From: Spongiibacter nanhainus
GTDB taxonomy: Bacteria; Pseudomonadota; Gammaproteobacteria; Pseudomonadales; Spongiibacteraceae
NCBI RefSeq assembly: GCF_016132545.1
Contig: NZ_CP066167.1
Coordinates: forward strand, 1,887,001 to 1,951,000
Length of the DNA stretch: 64,000 nt
Direction: 5' to 3'
Below the pieces are notes generated by a model. That model was not told where the DNA came from and searched no databases. It was given only the letters and a program-made list of their open reading frames with translations. This document shows positions 41,913-50,165 of this stretch, piece by piece. The first letter of the stretch is position 1; every line of letters starts with the position of its first letter. The position numbers and the translations under genes were made by a program.

Positions 41913-42811
41913 CAAGACAGTGCTTCGCTATTGTCCAACAGTAGCGTTTTCAGGCGCTGTCGTTCGCTATCACCAATGCCGAGACCCACTTGAAGGTAGC
42001 GATCGATATCACCGTAATCCTTTTCAATAGCGCCGTAAGCGGCGTTAAGAAACTCTGGCGATGCACGCAATAAACTGCCCAGTGCGGCGTCACTGTGCCG
42101 CCACTCGGGATGCTCCGTGAGGAGGCCCAGTATGCGGCGCACCCGAGCCTCTGTATAAGTGTTGGTCGCCAGGTAGTCCTGCATAATCACATCGTCATCT
42201 ACCCCCAGTGCATGCAGTACCAGTGCCGCCGCCAGGCCAGTGCGATCTTTTCCCGCAGAGCAGTGGAACACTTGGGGGTAGAAGTCCTCTTCCAAAAGCA
42301 GCTGCATCCACTGGCGGAAGGTAGGGGTAAATCGCTCGATCATTTCCCGGTTGGCGGCAATAAGGAAATCGGCCATTTCTTCAGCGCCGATGGAGGCCGC
42401 TGTAAGTCGGGCGGTCAATTTATCGAAGTTGGCGGCCTCCACGCTGACTGGCAGCAGGTGGATGGCAACGTCGGCATCGGGCCACAGCGAGTGGGGGTTA
42501 GATTGATATTCTTCCGGCGAGCGGAAGTCTACTATTCGGCGCAGATTCAGGCGTTTGAGGTATTTGATATCCTCGTCACTAAGGCCGGCAATCTTATCGG
42601 AGCGGTACAGTCGGCCCCAGCGCAATGGCCGTCCGTCAGCGGTGTAATAGCCCCCCAAATCCCGAAAGTTATGCATTTTTTCAAAGGGCAGTTTACGCCA
42701 CTGTTCCCGCTCTGGATGCTCGGTCAAATGGGGTAGGGGGCGTTCGTTTGCCGGTGCCAGTTCGGCGTCAGCTCGGGCGTCGAGCAAGCTTAGAAAGGGT
42801 TTAGCGTCCAT
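41912..42811 (-). CDS. Tyrosine phosphatase, dual-specificity-like (Y_phosphatase3 type)
   Basis: 299 residues from the ATG at 42811, which overlaps the AraC gene end by 11 bases and has AAAAGG upstream; a longer frame to 42895 would overlap that gene by 95 bases. Seen: HNFRDLGGYYTADGRPLRWGRLYRS, the hallmark start of this family, RIVDFRSPEEY, and the P-loop HCSAGKDRTG. Family members act on phosphotyrosine or phosphoinositides; substrate unknown. The N terminus is rich in MDAKPFLSLLD-type sequence without a signal peptide, so it should be cytosolic. Confidence 0.88.
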   Translation of the reverse strand: MDAKPFLSLLDARADAELAPANERPLPHLTEHPEREQWRKLPFEKMHNFRDLGGYYTADGRPLRWGRLYRSDKIAGLSDEDIKYLKRLNLRRIVDFRSPEEYQSNPHSLWPDADVAIHLLPVSVEAANFDKLTARLTAASIGAEEMADFLIAANREMIERFTPTFRQWMQLLLEEDFYPQVFHCSAGKDRTGLAAALVLHALGVDDDVIMQDYLATNTYTEARVRRILGLLTEHPEWRHSDAALGSLLRASPEFLNAAYGAIEKDYGDIDRYLQVGLGIGDSERQRLKTLLLDNSEALS

Positions 42812-43943
42812 CAAATTCTGACCTTTTATAATTGCCAGTCGCAGCGGGAGCCGCGCTATCGTGGGTGAGAGACTGGCGGCTTGTTCGGTATTCACCGGGC
42901 GTCATCCCGGTCCATTTTTTAAAAGAGCGATGAAAGGCGCTGGGTTCATCAAAACCCAATAGCGCCGAGATCGCATTGATCTTAAGCTCCGGCTGGTTCA
43001 ACCAGCGCATGGCGTGTTCCCGGCGCAATTCATCTTTGAACTGCTGGTAGGTGGTGCCGTGCTCCTTCAGCCGACGGCGAAGGGTTCGCACCGACATATG
43101 TAACCGATCCGCCATCGCCACCACGCTGGGAAACTCGTGGCTGAGATCATTGCCGACAATGCGTTTCATCTGGGATAGCAGGGTACTGTCGTCTTCATCT
43201 GGTGACACCAGCAAATGGTAGGGCGCGTCCCGCAAGAAACGCCGCAATGAATCCTCGGTCCGCACCAGCGGGCAGTCCAGCGTATAGCTGGGCATGAAGA
43301 AGGCATTGTATTCGGCGCCAAACACCAACTCGGTATCAAAAAGCTGATCGAAATAGGCGCGTTTTTCTGGCTCGGGAGCCTGTAAGTGCACAGAGCGCAA
43401 ATCCAGCGGTTTGCCTATCAGCCACTGGCAGAAGCGCCGCCAGATGGCCATGGTGTGGGCAGTGGTGTAGCGCTGCTGATTGACATCGCCACTGCCGGCC
43501 AGGTCGCCATCGTCGGGAAAACGAAAACGTGCACTGCCGTCCTCAAGTAATTGCACCGGATATTTTACGCCGCTGGGTGTGTCGGTGAGTGTGCGGCAAA
43601 AACTCATAAACTCCGCCGCCCGTTGCAGTGCCTGGCCCAGGGTTTCGCAGTGGATGATAAACAGGGCAAGCATGCGAAAACTCCCCGCCGGGGTGCGTTG
43701 GCGCAGGCCCAGACCAAAGGATTCGTCTTGCAGTAGCCACATTACCCGCCGATAAAGCCGGGTATAAAGTCTGGCATCAATCATGGCGTCGCGGTCGGCG
43801 TTTGCCGCCAGCGGATCTACCGGGAACTGCAGAGAGTGCAGCAATTCGGCAGGGTTGTAGCCCTGTGCGGTGACCACCTGCAGCATATTGCGGGCGTATT
43901 TCAGGGGCACTTGGCCGGGTTTGAGGTTGGCGGGTTTAGGCAA
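42801..43943 (-). CDS. AraC-family transcriptional regulator
   Basis: 380 residues with an N-terminal Arabinose_bd-type ligand domain (VPLKYARNMLQVVTAQGYNPAELL) and a C-terminal double helix-turn-helix (FPSVVAMADRLHMSVRTLRRRL and ISALLGFDEPSAFHRSFKKWTG). The start is a TTG at 43943 with a weak ribosome site; no ATG is closer to the family start, so the exact start is uncertain. It is likely cotranscribed with the phosphatase and rlmG. Its ligand and targets are unknown; the peptide ABC genes downstream-convergent in position are not obviously linked. Confidence 0.88.
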   Translation of the reverse strand: MPKPANLKPGQVPLKYARNMLQVVTAQGYNPAELLHSLQFPVDPLAANADRDAMIDARLYTRLYRRVMWLLQDESFGLGLRQRTPAGSFRMLALFIIHCETLGQALQRAAEFMSFCRTLTDTPSGVKYPVQLLEDGSARFRFPDDGDLAGSGDVNQQRYTTAHTMAIWRRFCQWLIGKPLDLRSVHLQAPEPEKRAYFDQLFDTELVFGAEYNAFFMPSYTLDCPLVRTEDSLRRFLRDAPYHLLVSPDEDDSTLLSQMKRIVGNDLSHEFPSVVAMADRLHMSVRTLRRRLKEHGTTYQQFKDELRREHAMRWLNQPELKINAISALLGFDEPSAFHRSFKKWTGMTPGEYRTSRQSLTHDSAAPAATGNYKRSEFDGR

Positions 43944-44023
43944 TGCCGGTTCCGTATCTGTTTATCTTATCGGCCGATAGTGTAACCGGGCTGTGCTGGC
44001 CGGCCCAAATTCGTTGCTAAAGT

Positions 44024-45055
44024 TTAATTCTGCGGCGTGAGTTTGCCCGCGCTGATGTCTTGCCAGTAATGGCAGGCAGCGTGGTGTTGACCGCGGGCCG
44101 GTTGCTGGGGTGTGCCAGAGGGAGTCAAGGTCGGGCGCTGGCTCTTACAGTCGGCCTGGCGGTAGGGGCAGCGGCTGTAAAAGCCACAGCCCGGTTGCTC
44201 AATCAACGGTGATGGCAAGTCACCGGCGATCACAGGGTGGCTTACCCGGGTCTTGCCGATACTGGGGATGGCAGCCAAAAGCGACTGGGTATAGGGGTGG
44301 CGGGGCGCCTGATAAATGGCCTCAGCGTCGCCGACTTCGACCAACTTGCCCAGGTACATTACCGCAATGCGGTCGCTCATATGCCGGACTACCGACAAAT
44401 CGTGGGAGATAAACAGCATACTCAGCTCCAGCTCCTGCTGTATTTCCAGCAACAGGTTAAGGATTTGTGCTTGCACCGAGACGTCCAGAGCCGATACCGC
44501 TTCGTCGCAGATCAGCACTTTTGGGGTCAGAGCAATGGCCCTGGCAATGCCGATGCGTTGGCGCTGCCCACCAGAGAATTCATGGGGGTATTTGTCGGCG
44601 GCTGACGCCGGCAGGCCAACCCGATCCAATAGCGCCATTACCCGTTGCTGGCGGCTTTTACGGTCCCCTTGACGGTGGATAATCAGAGGTTCCTCGACAA
44701 TGGCCCCGACGGTGTGGCGGCTGTTGAGGGACTCAAAAGGATCCTGAAAAATCATTTGCAGATCCCGGCGCAGCGGCCGCATTTGTTTTTCAGGCAAGCC
44801 GGCGATGTCACGACCCTGATAATGCACGCTGCCGCTGGTAGGGCGGTGTAGGTTCAGTAGAGCTTTGCCCAGACTGCTCTTGCCGCAACCGGATTCGCCC
44901 ACCAGGCCCAAGGTCTCGCCGCGATCGAGCTTGAAGCTGACGCCATCCACCGCCCGCAATACCGGTGGCTCACCCCAAAGGCGTTTGCCCTGGGGAAAAT
45001 GCAGACACAGTTGGTCTACCGTCAGCAGATTAGAATCCGGATCAATCGCCGTCAT
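44024..45055 (-). CDS. Peptide ABC transporter ATP-binding protein (OppF/DppF-like)
   Basis: 343 residues from the ATG at 45055, overlapping the previous gene by 14 bases. Seen: Walker [14 protein letters not shown]-loop MIFQDPFESLNSR, signature FSGGQRQRIGIARA, Walker B LICDEAVSALDVS and H-loop FISHDLSVV. The C-terminal oligopeptide-specific extension has a Cys-containing segment (GCGFYSRCPYRQADC). It pairs with the OppD-like ATPase; in E. coli the two halves are fused as YejF. Confidence 0.93.
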   Translation of the reverse strand: MTAIDPDSNLLTVDQLCLHFPQGKRLWGEPPVLRAVDGVSFKLDRGETLGLVGESGCGKSSLGKALLNLHRPTSGSVHYQGRDIAGLPEKQMRPLRRDLQMIFQDPFESLNSRHTVGAIVEEPLIIHRQGDRKSRQQRVMALLDRVGLPASAADKYPHEFSGGQRQRIGIARAIALTPKVLICDEAVSALDVSVQAQILNLLLEIQQELELSMLFISHDLSVVRHMSDRIAVMYLGKLVEVGDAEAIYQAPRHPYTQSLLAAIPSIGKTRVSHPVIAGDLPSPLIEQPGCGFYSRCPYRQADCKSQRPTLTPSGTPQQPARGQHHAACHYWQDISAGKLTPQN

Positions 45056-46067
45056 ACAATTCGTTCCAATGATGGCAGGCAACCTGGCCGCCGTGTTGGC
45101 TGCGTTCCATGGCCGGGGTCTGCTCCCTGCACATGGCGCTGGCGCGATCACAGCGATTGGCAAAACGGCAGCCGCTGGGCATGTTTTCAACGCTGGGGAC
45201 CTGCCCGGTCATCGCCCTCAGAGGCGTCTTGGGGGCGTGCTGTCCACCTGGCAGAGCAGAGAGCAAGCCTTGGGTATAGGGGTGGCAGGGCGCGGAAAAC
45301 AAATATTGTGCATGGTTTTCCTCGACGATTTTGCCGGCATACATTACTGCCACGTGGTCACTTACCTGGGACACCAAGCCCAGGTCGTGGGTGATAAATA
45401 GCATCGCCATGCCATTGTTGCGCTGTAGGGATTTCAGCAGATCAATAATCTGAGACTGAATGGTGACATCCAGGGCGGTGGTAGGTTCGTCGGCAATCAG
45501 CAACGCCGGTTCGCAGGCCAGTGCCAGGGCGATCATGACCCGCTGCCGCATTCCACCCGACAATTGGTGAGGGTAGGTGCCGAGCCGAGTAGCGGGGTCG
45601 GGGATGCCGACGTCCTTGAGCAGGTCGATGGCGCGCTGCCGATGTTGCCGGCGTTTGCGCTGGGGAAAATGCAGCTTGAGGACTTCAATAATCTGCCGAC
45701 CAATGGGCTGTACGGGATTCAGCGCTGTCATGGGATCCTGAAAGATCACCGCGATTTCCCGGCTGCGCAGTTTGCGACGAGCGCTGGGATCCAGGTCGAC
45801 TAAAGCCTGATTGCGATAGCGAATGTCACCGCCGCACACCCGGGCTTGGGGCCGAGGCAGTAGGCCTAATATCGACATTGCAGTGAGGCTTTTGCCACAG
45901 CCAGACTCGCCCACCAGCCCCAGCGTTTCGCCGGCGGCAATGTGGAACTGCACTCCATCTACCAGGGTGCGCTCCTGGCCTTGTTCGTCCCGCAGGGCGA
46001 TGGCCAGATCGGTCACCGAGAGCACCGGCGTGTCGTCTGACCGGGCGGCAGCTGGTGCAGTACTCAT
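45042..46067 (-). CDS. Peptide ABC transporter ATP-binding protein (OppD/DppD-like)
   Basis: 341 residues from the ATG at 46067, which has AGGAGG seven bases upstream and overlaps the binding-protein stop as ATGA. Seen: Walker [26 protein letters not shown], signature [14 protein letters not shown], Walker [23 protein letters not shown], and C-terminal [17 protein letters not shown]. It acts with the OppF-like partner to power import through the two permeases encoded upstream. Confidence 0.94.
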   Translation of the reverse strand: MSTAPAAARSDDTPVLSVTDLAIALRDEQGQERTLVDGVQFHIAAGETLGLVGESGCGKSLTAMSILGLLPRPQARVCGGDIRYRNQALVDLDPSARRKLRSREIAVIFQDPMTALNPVQPIGRQIIEVLKLHFPQRKRRQHRQRAIDLLKDVGIPDPATRLGTYPHQLSGGMRQRVMIALALACEPALLIADEPTTALDVTIQSQIIDLLKSLQRNNGMAMLFITHDLGLVSQVSDHVAVMYAGKIVEENHAQYLFSAPCHPYTQGLLSALPGGQHAPKTPLRAMTGQVPSVENMPSGCRFANRCDRASAMCREQTPAMERSQHGGQVACHHWNELYDGD

Positions 46068-47980
46068 TGGCTGGCCTCCTGAAGCGAATCTCGCTCGCTG
46101 TTCTGGCCGCCTTGAGCCCATCGACGGTCCTCAATATACAGAGGTGGCAGGGCTTCGCCTTCAGATTTAGCCGTTTCAATCTCGTGTTTGGCATCCTCAT
46201 CGATCCAGAACAGGCCGCCGCTGCTACCCAGCGGGCTGAACAGCTGGTCACTGGTACGAGTGCCGTAAAACTCGGGCAATTTTAGCCAGCGCCAGAATGC
46301 TTCCCGGGTGTAGGGCACCTTGAAGGTGGGGATATGGGAGCCCTGCTCGTAAACCAGTTGCTCAAGTTCTTTGGCCAGGCGGACCCGGGTGGCTTTATCG
46401 CTGGCCTGGCGGTAGGCCTCGATCTTGCGGTCCATCTCCGGGTTGTCGGTGTTGGTAATGTTGTTGGTTTGGGGTTTATGGGCGTTGACCGAGTGATAAA
46501 ACTCCCAGTAGCGGGGCGACAGGCCACCGCCCGACCAGGCCATCCAGGCCGCCTGGTGTTTGTTTTCGAGAATTTGCTTAAAGGCGGCTGAGGCATCCAG
46601 CAACTGTAACTTTAGCTCGATCCCCGCTTTGCGGGCCTCCTGGGCGAGGATTACCAGGCGGTCATTGTGGCCGCTGCTGTAATAGGTAACCCGGATGCTT
46701 AAGCGCTGCCCGTCCTTGACGCGAATACCATCTTCGCCGCGCTGATCCCAACCGGCCTCATCCAGGTAGGCATTGGCCTTGTCAATGTCAAATTGGCGGG
46801 CGCGGATTTGGGTGTTGCTGTAATCACCGTAGCCCTCGTGGGCGGTTTGCAGGCGTTCGTAGTCACCCCGCAACACGGTGTTGATCACCTTGTCGATATT
46901 GAGGGCATGGGCGATGGCATAGCGCACCCGGCGGTCCCCCAGTGGCGGCGCATCCTCGTTCAAAAACAGACCGGCGATGGGCTGGGGCACGTCGTTGTAG
47001 AACTTGATTTTGGCCACGTAGCCCTGGTCGTAGATTTCACCTTGTGCTTTCTTGTGCCACAGCCTTGGCATTAATAGCGTAAAACTGTCCAGCTCGCCCT
47101 TGCGAAAGTACTGATAGGCGATATTGATGTCCCGAATCAGTTTGACCTTGAGGTAGTCTGGGTTGAAACGGTGCTTAAAGTAGCGCTTGTCGTTGGCCCA
47201 CCAGTCGTCCTTGCGCTTGAACTCGATGTACTTGCCCTTGCGGATATCGCTGATGCGGTAGGGACCGGTGTTGGGGGCTATCTTCCAGTTGTAGTCACGT
47301 ACCCAATGCTCATCAAGCTGGTGATAGTGCTGGGGAACGGGACTGATGCTGTACTCAAACAGCATCTCTTCCCGGGGTTTGGCCACCGCCCCCAGTATGC
47401 CGATGGTATGGCGGTCGTACTTGACCACGTCTTTGATGATTTCGCTGTAGTAGTTGTTATACCAGGGCGCCAGAATGTATTTAGAGCGCATGAACTCCAG
47501 TGCAAAGGTGTAGTCATCGGCCGTGACCGGCGTGCCGTCGCTCCAGCGCGCATCGGGGTCCAGGCGGTAATAGATGCTGTGGCCATCTTCACCAAAAGCC
47601 CAGTGCGTCGCTAATTCGGGAATGGGGTTGAGGGTATTGGGGTGAATGCCTACCAAACTTAGATTATTGGCCCGCATATAACTGGCAAAGCTGCCATTGG
47701 AGTCCGGGCCGACCAGCCGAAGCGTCAGTGGAAAAGTGGTGATAAAGCTGCGAAAGCGACCACCCCGTTTGGCCTTGGGGCTGGCAAATATCGGGTCGGC
47801 GTCGTTGCTCTGCCACTCCAGATTGGCGGGAAGGGTGTCCGGCAGAGATCGCTCCGGGTTTGTAGTGGTTTCTTCGTTACCGACGGCTTCGGCCCAGGTT
47901 GGTAGCGGTAATACCAAACTTACAGCCAGTAGCAATGGCCCTAGCACTAGCCAAATTTTGCGGTTCCAGTCGTTACTCAT
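46064..47980 (-). CDS. Family 5 extracellular solute-binding protein (YejA-like)
   Basis: 638-residue periplasmic peptide-binding protein from the ATG at 47980, with a signal peptide (IWLVLGPLLLAVSLVLPLPTWA, cleavage near AEA). Seen: GGRFRSFITTFPLTLRLVGPDSN, the SBP_bac_5 region (ATHWAFGEDGHSIYYRLDPDARWSDG) and LFLNEDAPPLGDRRVRYAIAHALN. Large size and sequence match the YejA branch, known in E. coli for microcin C and peptide uptake and similar to the Npp system of P. aeruginosa. It overlaps the permease gene by 8 bases. Confidence 0.92.
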   Translation of the reverse strand: MSNDWNRKIWLVLGPLLLAVSLVLPLPTWAEAVGNEETTTNPERSLPDTLPANLEWQSNDADPIFASPKAKRGGRFRSFITTFPLTLRLVGPDSNGSFASYMRANNLSLVGIHPNTLNPIPELATHWAFGEDGHSIYYRLDPDARWSDGTPVTADDYTFALEFMRSKYILAPWYNNYYSEIIKDVVKYDRHTIGILGAVAKPREEMLFEYSISPVPQHYHQLDEHWVRDYNWKIAPNTGPYRISDIRKGKYIEFKRKDDWWANDKRYFKHRFNPDYLKVKLIRDINIAYQYFRKGELDSFTLLMPRLWHKKAQGEIYDQGYVAKIKFYNDVPQPIAGLFLNEDAPPLGDRRVRYAIAHALNIDKVINTVLRGDYERLQTAHEGYGDYSNTQIRARQFDIDKANAYLDEAGWDQRGEDGIRVKDGQRLSIRVTYYSSGHNDRLVILAQEARKAGIELKLQLLDASAAFKQILENKHQAAWMAWSGGGLSPRYWEFYHSVNAHKPQTNNITNTDNPEMDRKIEAYRQASDKATRVRLAKELEQLVYEQGSHIPTFKVPYTREAFWRWLKLPEFYGTRTSDQLFSPLGSSGGLFWIDEDAKHEIETAKSEGEALPPLYIEDRRWAQGGQNSERDSLQEASQ

Positions 47981-49022
47981 AATAGCTGTATTGTCGCGGG
48001 TCGTAGGCATCGCGAATGGCTTCGCCGATATAGGCTACCAACATCAGAATCAGTGTCATCGCCACCACCACAGAGCCCACTAACCACAGGGATTCCATAT
48101 TCTCTGTACCTTGTTTCAATAACTCACCCCAGCTGGGTGTGGGTGGCGGCAGGCCAAAGCCAAGATAGTCCAGGGCGGTCAACGCGGTAATGCCCGAGGC
48201 CACCGAGAAGGGCACAAAGGTGATCAGTGTCGACACGCTGTTGGGCAAGATGTGGCGGAACATAATCCGGCTGCCGGAGGCCCCCAAAGCCCGAGCCGCC
48301 ATCACGTAGTCCCGGGCCACCTCCTTATAGGTGGCGGTGCGCATATACCAGGTCATGGCGGTCCAGCCGAAGAAGGCCATGATGAACAATAGCGTCCAGA
48401 AATTGGGGGTGATGACGGACGCGACAATCATGATCACGTAGAGAAAGGGGATATTGGACCAGATCTCGATAATGCGCTGAAAAATCAAATCGAAGGCACC
48501 GCCCCAGTAGCCCATCAGGCAGCCGATCGCCACGCCCACAGCGTAGTTAAAGGCCAGCAAAATCAGCGAAAAAAGCATTGCCGTGCGGAAGCCGTAAATC
48601 AAACGCGCCAGTACATCCCGGCCGCTGGTGTCGGTACCCAGATAGTGATGGCGGTCCAGGGAGGGGGCGTGAGGGGGGAAGTCGCCAGCCACCAGATCAG
48701 TCTCTAAGGGCCCCCATGGCACCGGGGGCATCACTACCCAGTTGGCACTGTCAGCACTGGCAAACTGGTTTTTCAGGTCCCGGTAATCGACTTCGTAATC
48801 ATAATCCAGGCCAAAGTCCCGACCGCTGTACACCGCCCCGTAGGAGGGGAAGTACAGTTGGCCCTGATAGGAAACCACCAATGCCCGGTTGCTGGCCAAC
48901 AGTTCGGCAGCAAAGCAGACCACGGTCAATACCAATAATAACCAGGCTGACACGTAGCCGCGACGTGAGCTCTTGAAGCGCTGCCAGCGTTTGCGGGCAA
49001 CCGGGTTGCTGAGCAAGAACAT
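47973..49022 (-). CDS. Peptide ABC transporter permease (YejE-like)
   Basis: 349-residue inner-membrane permease. N-terminal membrane helix (YVSAWLLLVLTVVCFAAELLA), a periplasmic insert with SYQGQLYFPSY as in YejE, then five helices and the EAA loop (AARALGASGSRIMFRHILPNS). HHYLGTDTSGRDVLARLIYG is the OppC-type hallmark. Its ATG shares one base with the stop of the YejB-like gene (TGATG), showing tight coupling. Confidence 0.93.
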   Translation of the reverse strand: MFLLSNPVARKRWQRFKSSRRGYVSAWLLLVLTVVCFAAELLASNRALVVSYQGQLYFPSYGAVYSGRDFGLDYDYEVDYRDLKNQFASADSANWVVMPPVPWGPLETDLVAGDFPPHAPSLDRHHYLGTDTSGRDVLARLIYGFRTAMLFSLILLAFNYAVGVAIGCLMGYWGGAFDLIFQRIIEIWSNIPFLYVIMIVASVITPNFWTLLFIMAFFGWTAMTWYMRTATYKEVARDYVMAARALGASGSRIMFRHILPNSVSTLITFVPFSVASGITALTALDYLGFGLPPPTPSWGELLKQGTENMESLWLVGSVVVAMTLILMLVAYIGEAIRDAYDPRQYSYYE

Positions 49023-50077
49023 CAGCCTGCCGCCCTCCCGCCAAAGCGAATCCGCGGGTCTACCAGGGCGACGCAGATATCCGAAAGAATATTGCCGATC
49101 AGGTAGAGCAGAGAAGATATCACCAGAATGCCCATCACAATGGGGTAGTCCCGTTCCAGAATCGCCTCGTAGCCCAATAGGCCAATGCCATCGATATTGA
49201 AGATGGTCTCGATCAAAAAAGAGCCGCCAATTAGCAGTGAGATATTGTTGCCAAAGGAAGTGGCAATGGGGATCAGGCTGTTGCGCAGCGCGTGACGGCG
49301 AACGCTCTGCCCCCGACTGAGGCCCTTGGCCGCAGCGGTGCGCATGTAGTCTGCAGACAGGTTGTCCATTAGCGCGTTTTTCATCATCAGCGTGGTTACC
49401 GCAAAGCTGCCCGCCAGATACGCGATCAAGGGCAGTACCGCGTGATGAAAGATATCCTGAGTTTTGCCCCAGGCGCTTAGATCGTCAAAATCATCGCTGA
49501 CAAAGCCGCCCAGGGGAAACCAATCATAGTAACCCGCAAACAGGGATATCAGCGCAATACCGATAACATAGCTGGGCAGGGCATAGCCCAGAAACACGAC
49601 TGCCGATGACAAGCTATCAAAGCGGCTGCCGTGGTACATGCCCTTGAATACACCGAGGGGAATACACACCAAGTAGGTGAGAATCAGTGTGGTCACACCG
49701 TAGAAAATCGACACCGGAAAGCGCTCTTTAATGATTTGCCATACCGGGTCTTGATAGCGAGTGGACAGGCCTAGATCAAACTGCAGGACTTTCTTCAACC
49801 AGATGCCGTAACTGATGAGTACTGGCTTATCAAAGCCATAGTACTTTTCCAGCTCAGCGATTTGTTCGTCGGAGAGGCTGCCGCCTCCCTGGCTGCGGTG
49901 CAGGCTGCCGGCCTCGCCACCGAGCTGCGCCTGGGTCATCAAGCGTTCGATGGGACCGCCGGGGACCACCCGGGTGATGGTGAAAACCAGCAAGGTAATA
50001 CCAATAAAGGTCGGCACGATAAGCAACAGGCGGCGCAGAAAATAGCCGGTCGTGCCTTCCAGGAGAAATTGCCCCAT
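49022..50077 (-). CDS. Peptide ABC transporter permease (YejB-like)
   Basis: 351-residue inner-membrane permease and first gene of the five-gene transporter unit. Seen: YFLRRLLLIVPTFIGITLLVFTI, PGGPIERLMTQ, FGYALPSYVIGI-like FLGYALPSYVIGIAL, and the EAA loop AAAKGLSRGQSVRRHALRN. The insert after PGGP with the Gly/Ser-rich stretch is as in YejB. Order here is B-E-A-ATPase-ATPase, whereas E. coli has yejABEF. Confidence 0.93.
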   Translation of the reverse strand: MGQFLLEGTTGYFLRRLLLIVPTFIGITLLVFTITRVVPGGPIERLMTQAQLGGEAGSLHRSQGGGSLSDEQIAELEKYYGFDKPVLISYGIWLKKVLQFDLGLSTRYQDPVWQIIKERFPVSIFYGVTTLILTYLVCIPLGVFKGMYHGSRFDSLSSAVVFLGYALPSYVIGIALISLFAGYYDWFPLGGFVSDDFDDLSAWGKTQDIFHHAVLPLIAYLAGSFAVTTLMMKNALMDNLSADYMRTAAAKGLSRGQSVRRHALRNSLIPIATSFGNNISLLIGGSFLIETIFNIDGIGLLGYEAILERDYPIVMGILVISSLLYLIGNILSDICVALVDPRIRFGGRAAG

Positions 50078-50135
50078 GTGGTTTGTCTACACCCTCACCG
50101 CTTACAGCACAGTAGAAACGCCAAACCATAGCAAA

Positions 50136-50149
50136 GCCGCGAATGCGGC
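50136..50149 (-). terminator. Short hairpin after mltD or before yejB-like gene
   Basis: On the minus strand GCCGC, ATTC loop, GCGGC followed by TTTG. It lies in the 88-base gap between the mltD 3' end and the yejB-like start; for minus-strand transcription it is upstream of mltD's... that is, it sits after the yejB-like start region and before mltD's end only in map order. Stem is 5 bp and the T-tract short, so it is a weak candidate. Confidence 0.2.
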
Positions 50150-50165
50150 AACAAGCTATTTTGCG

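Noticed and set aside
50136-50149. Treating the GCCGC/GCGGC hairpin as the end of the peptide transporter unit
   Set aside because: It lies upstream of the yejB-like start on the minus strand's map and between two same-strand genes with yejB-like transcribed away from it; the stem is too short to support a firm terminator call.
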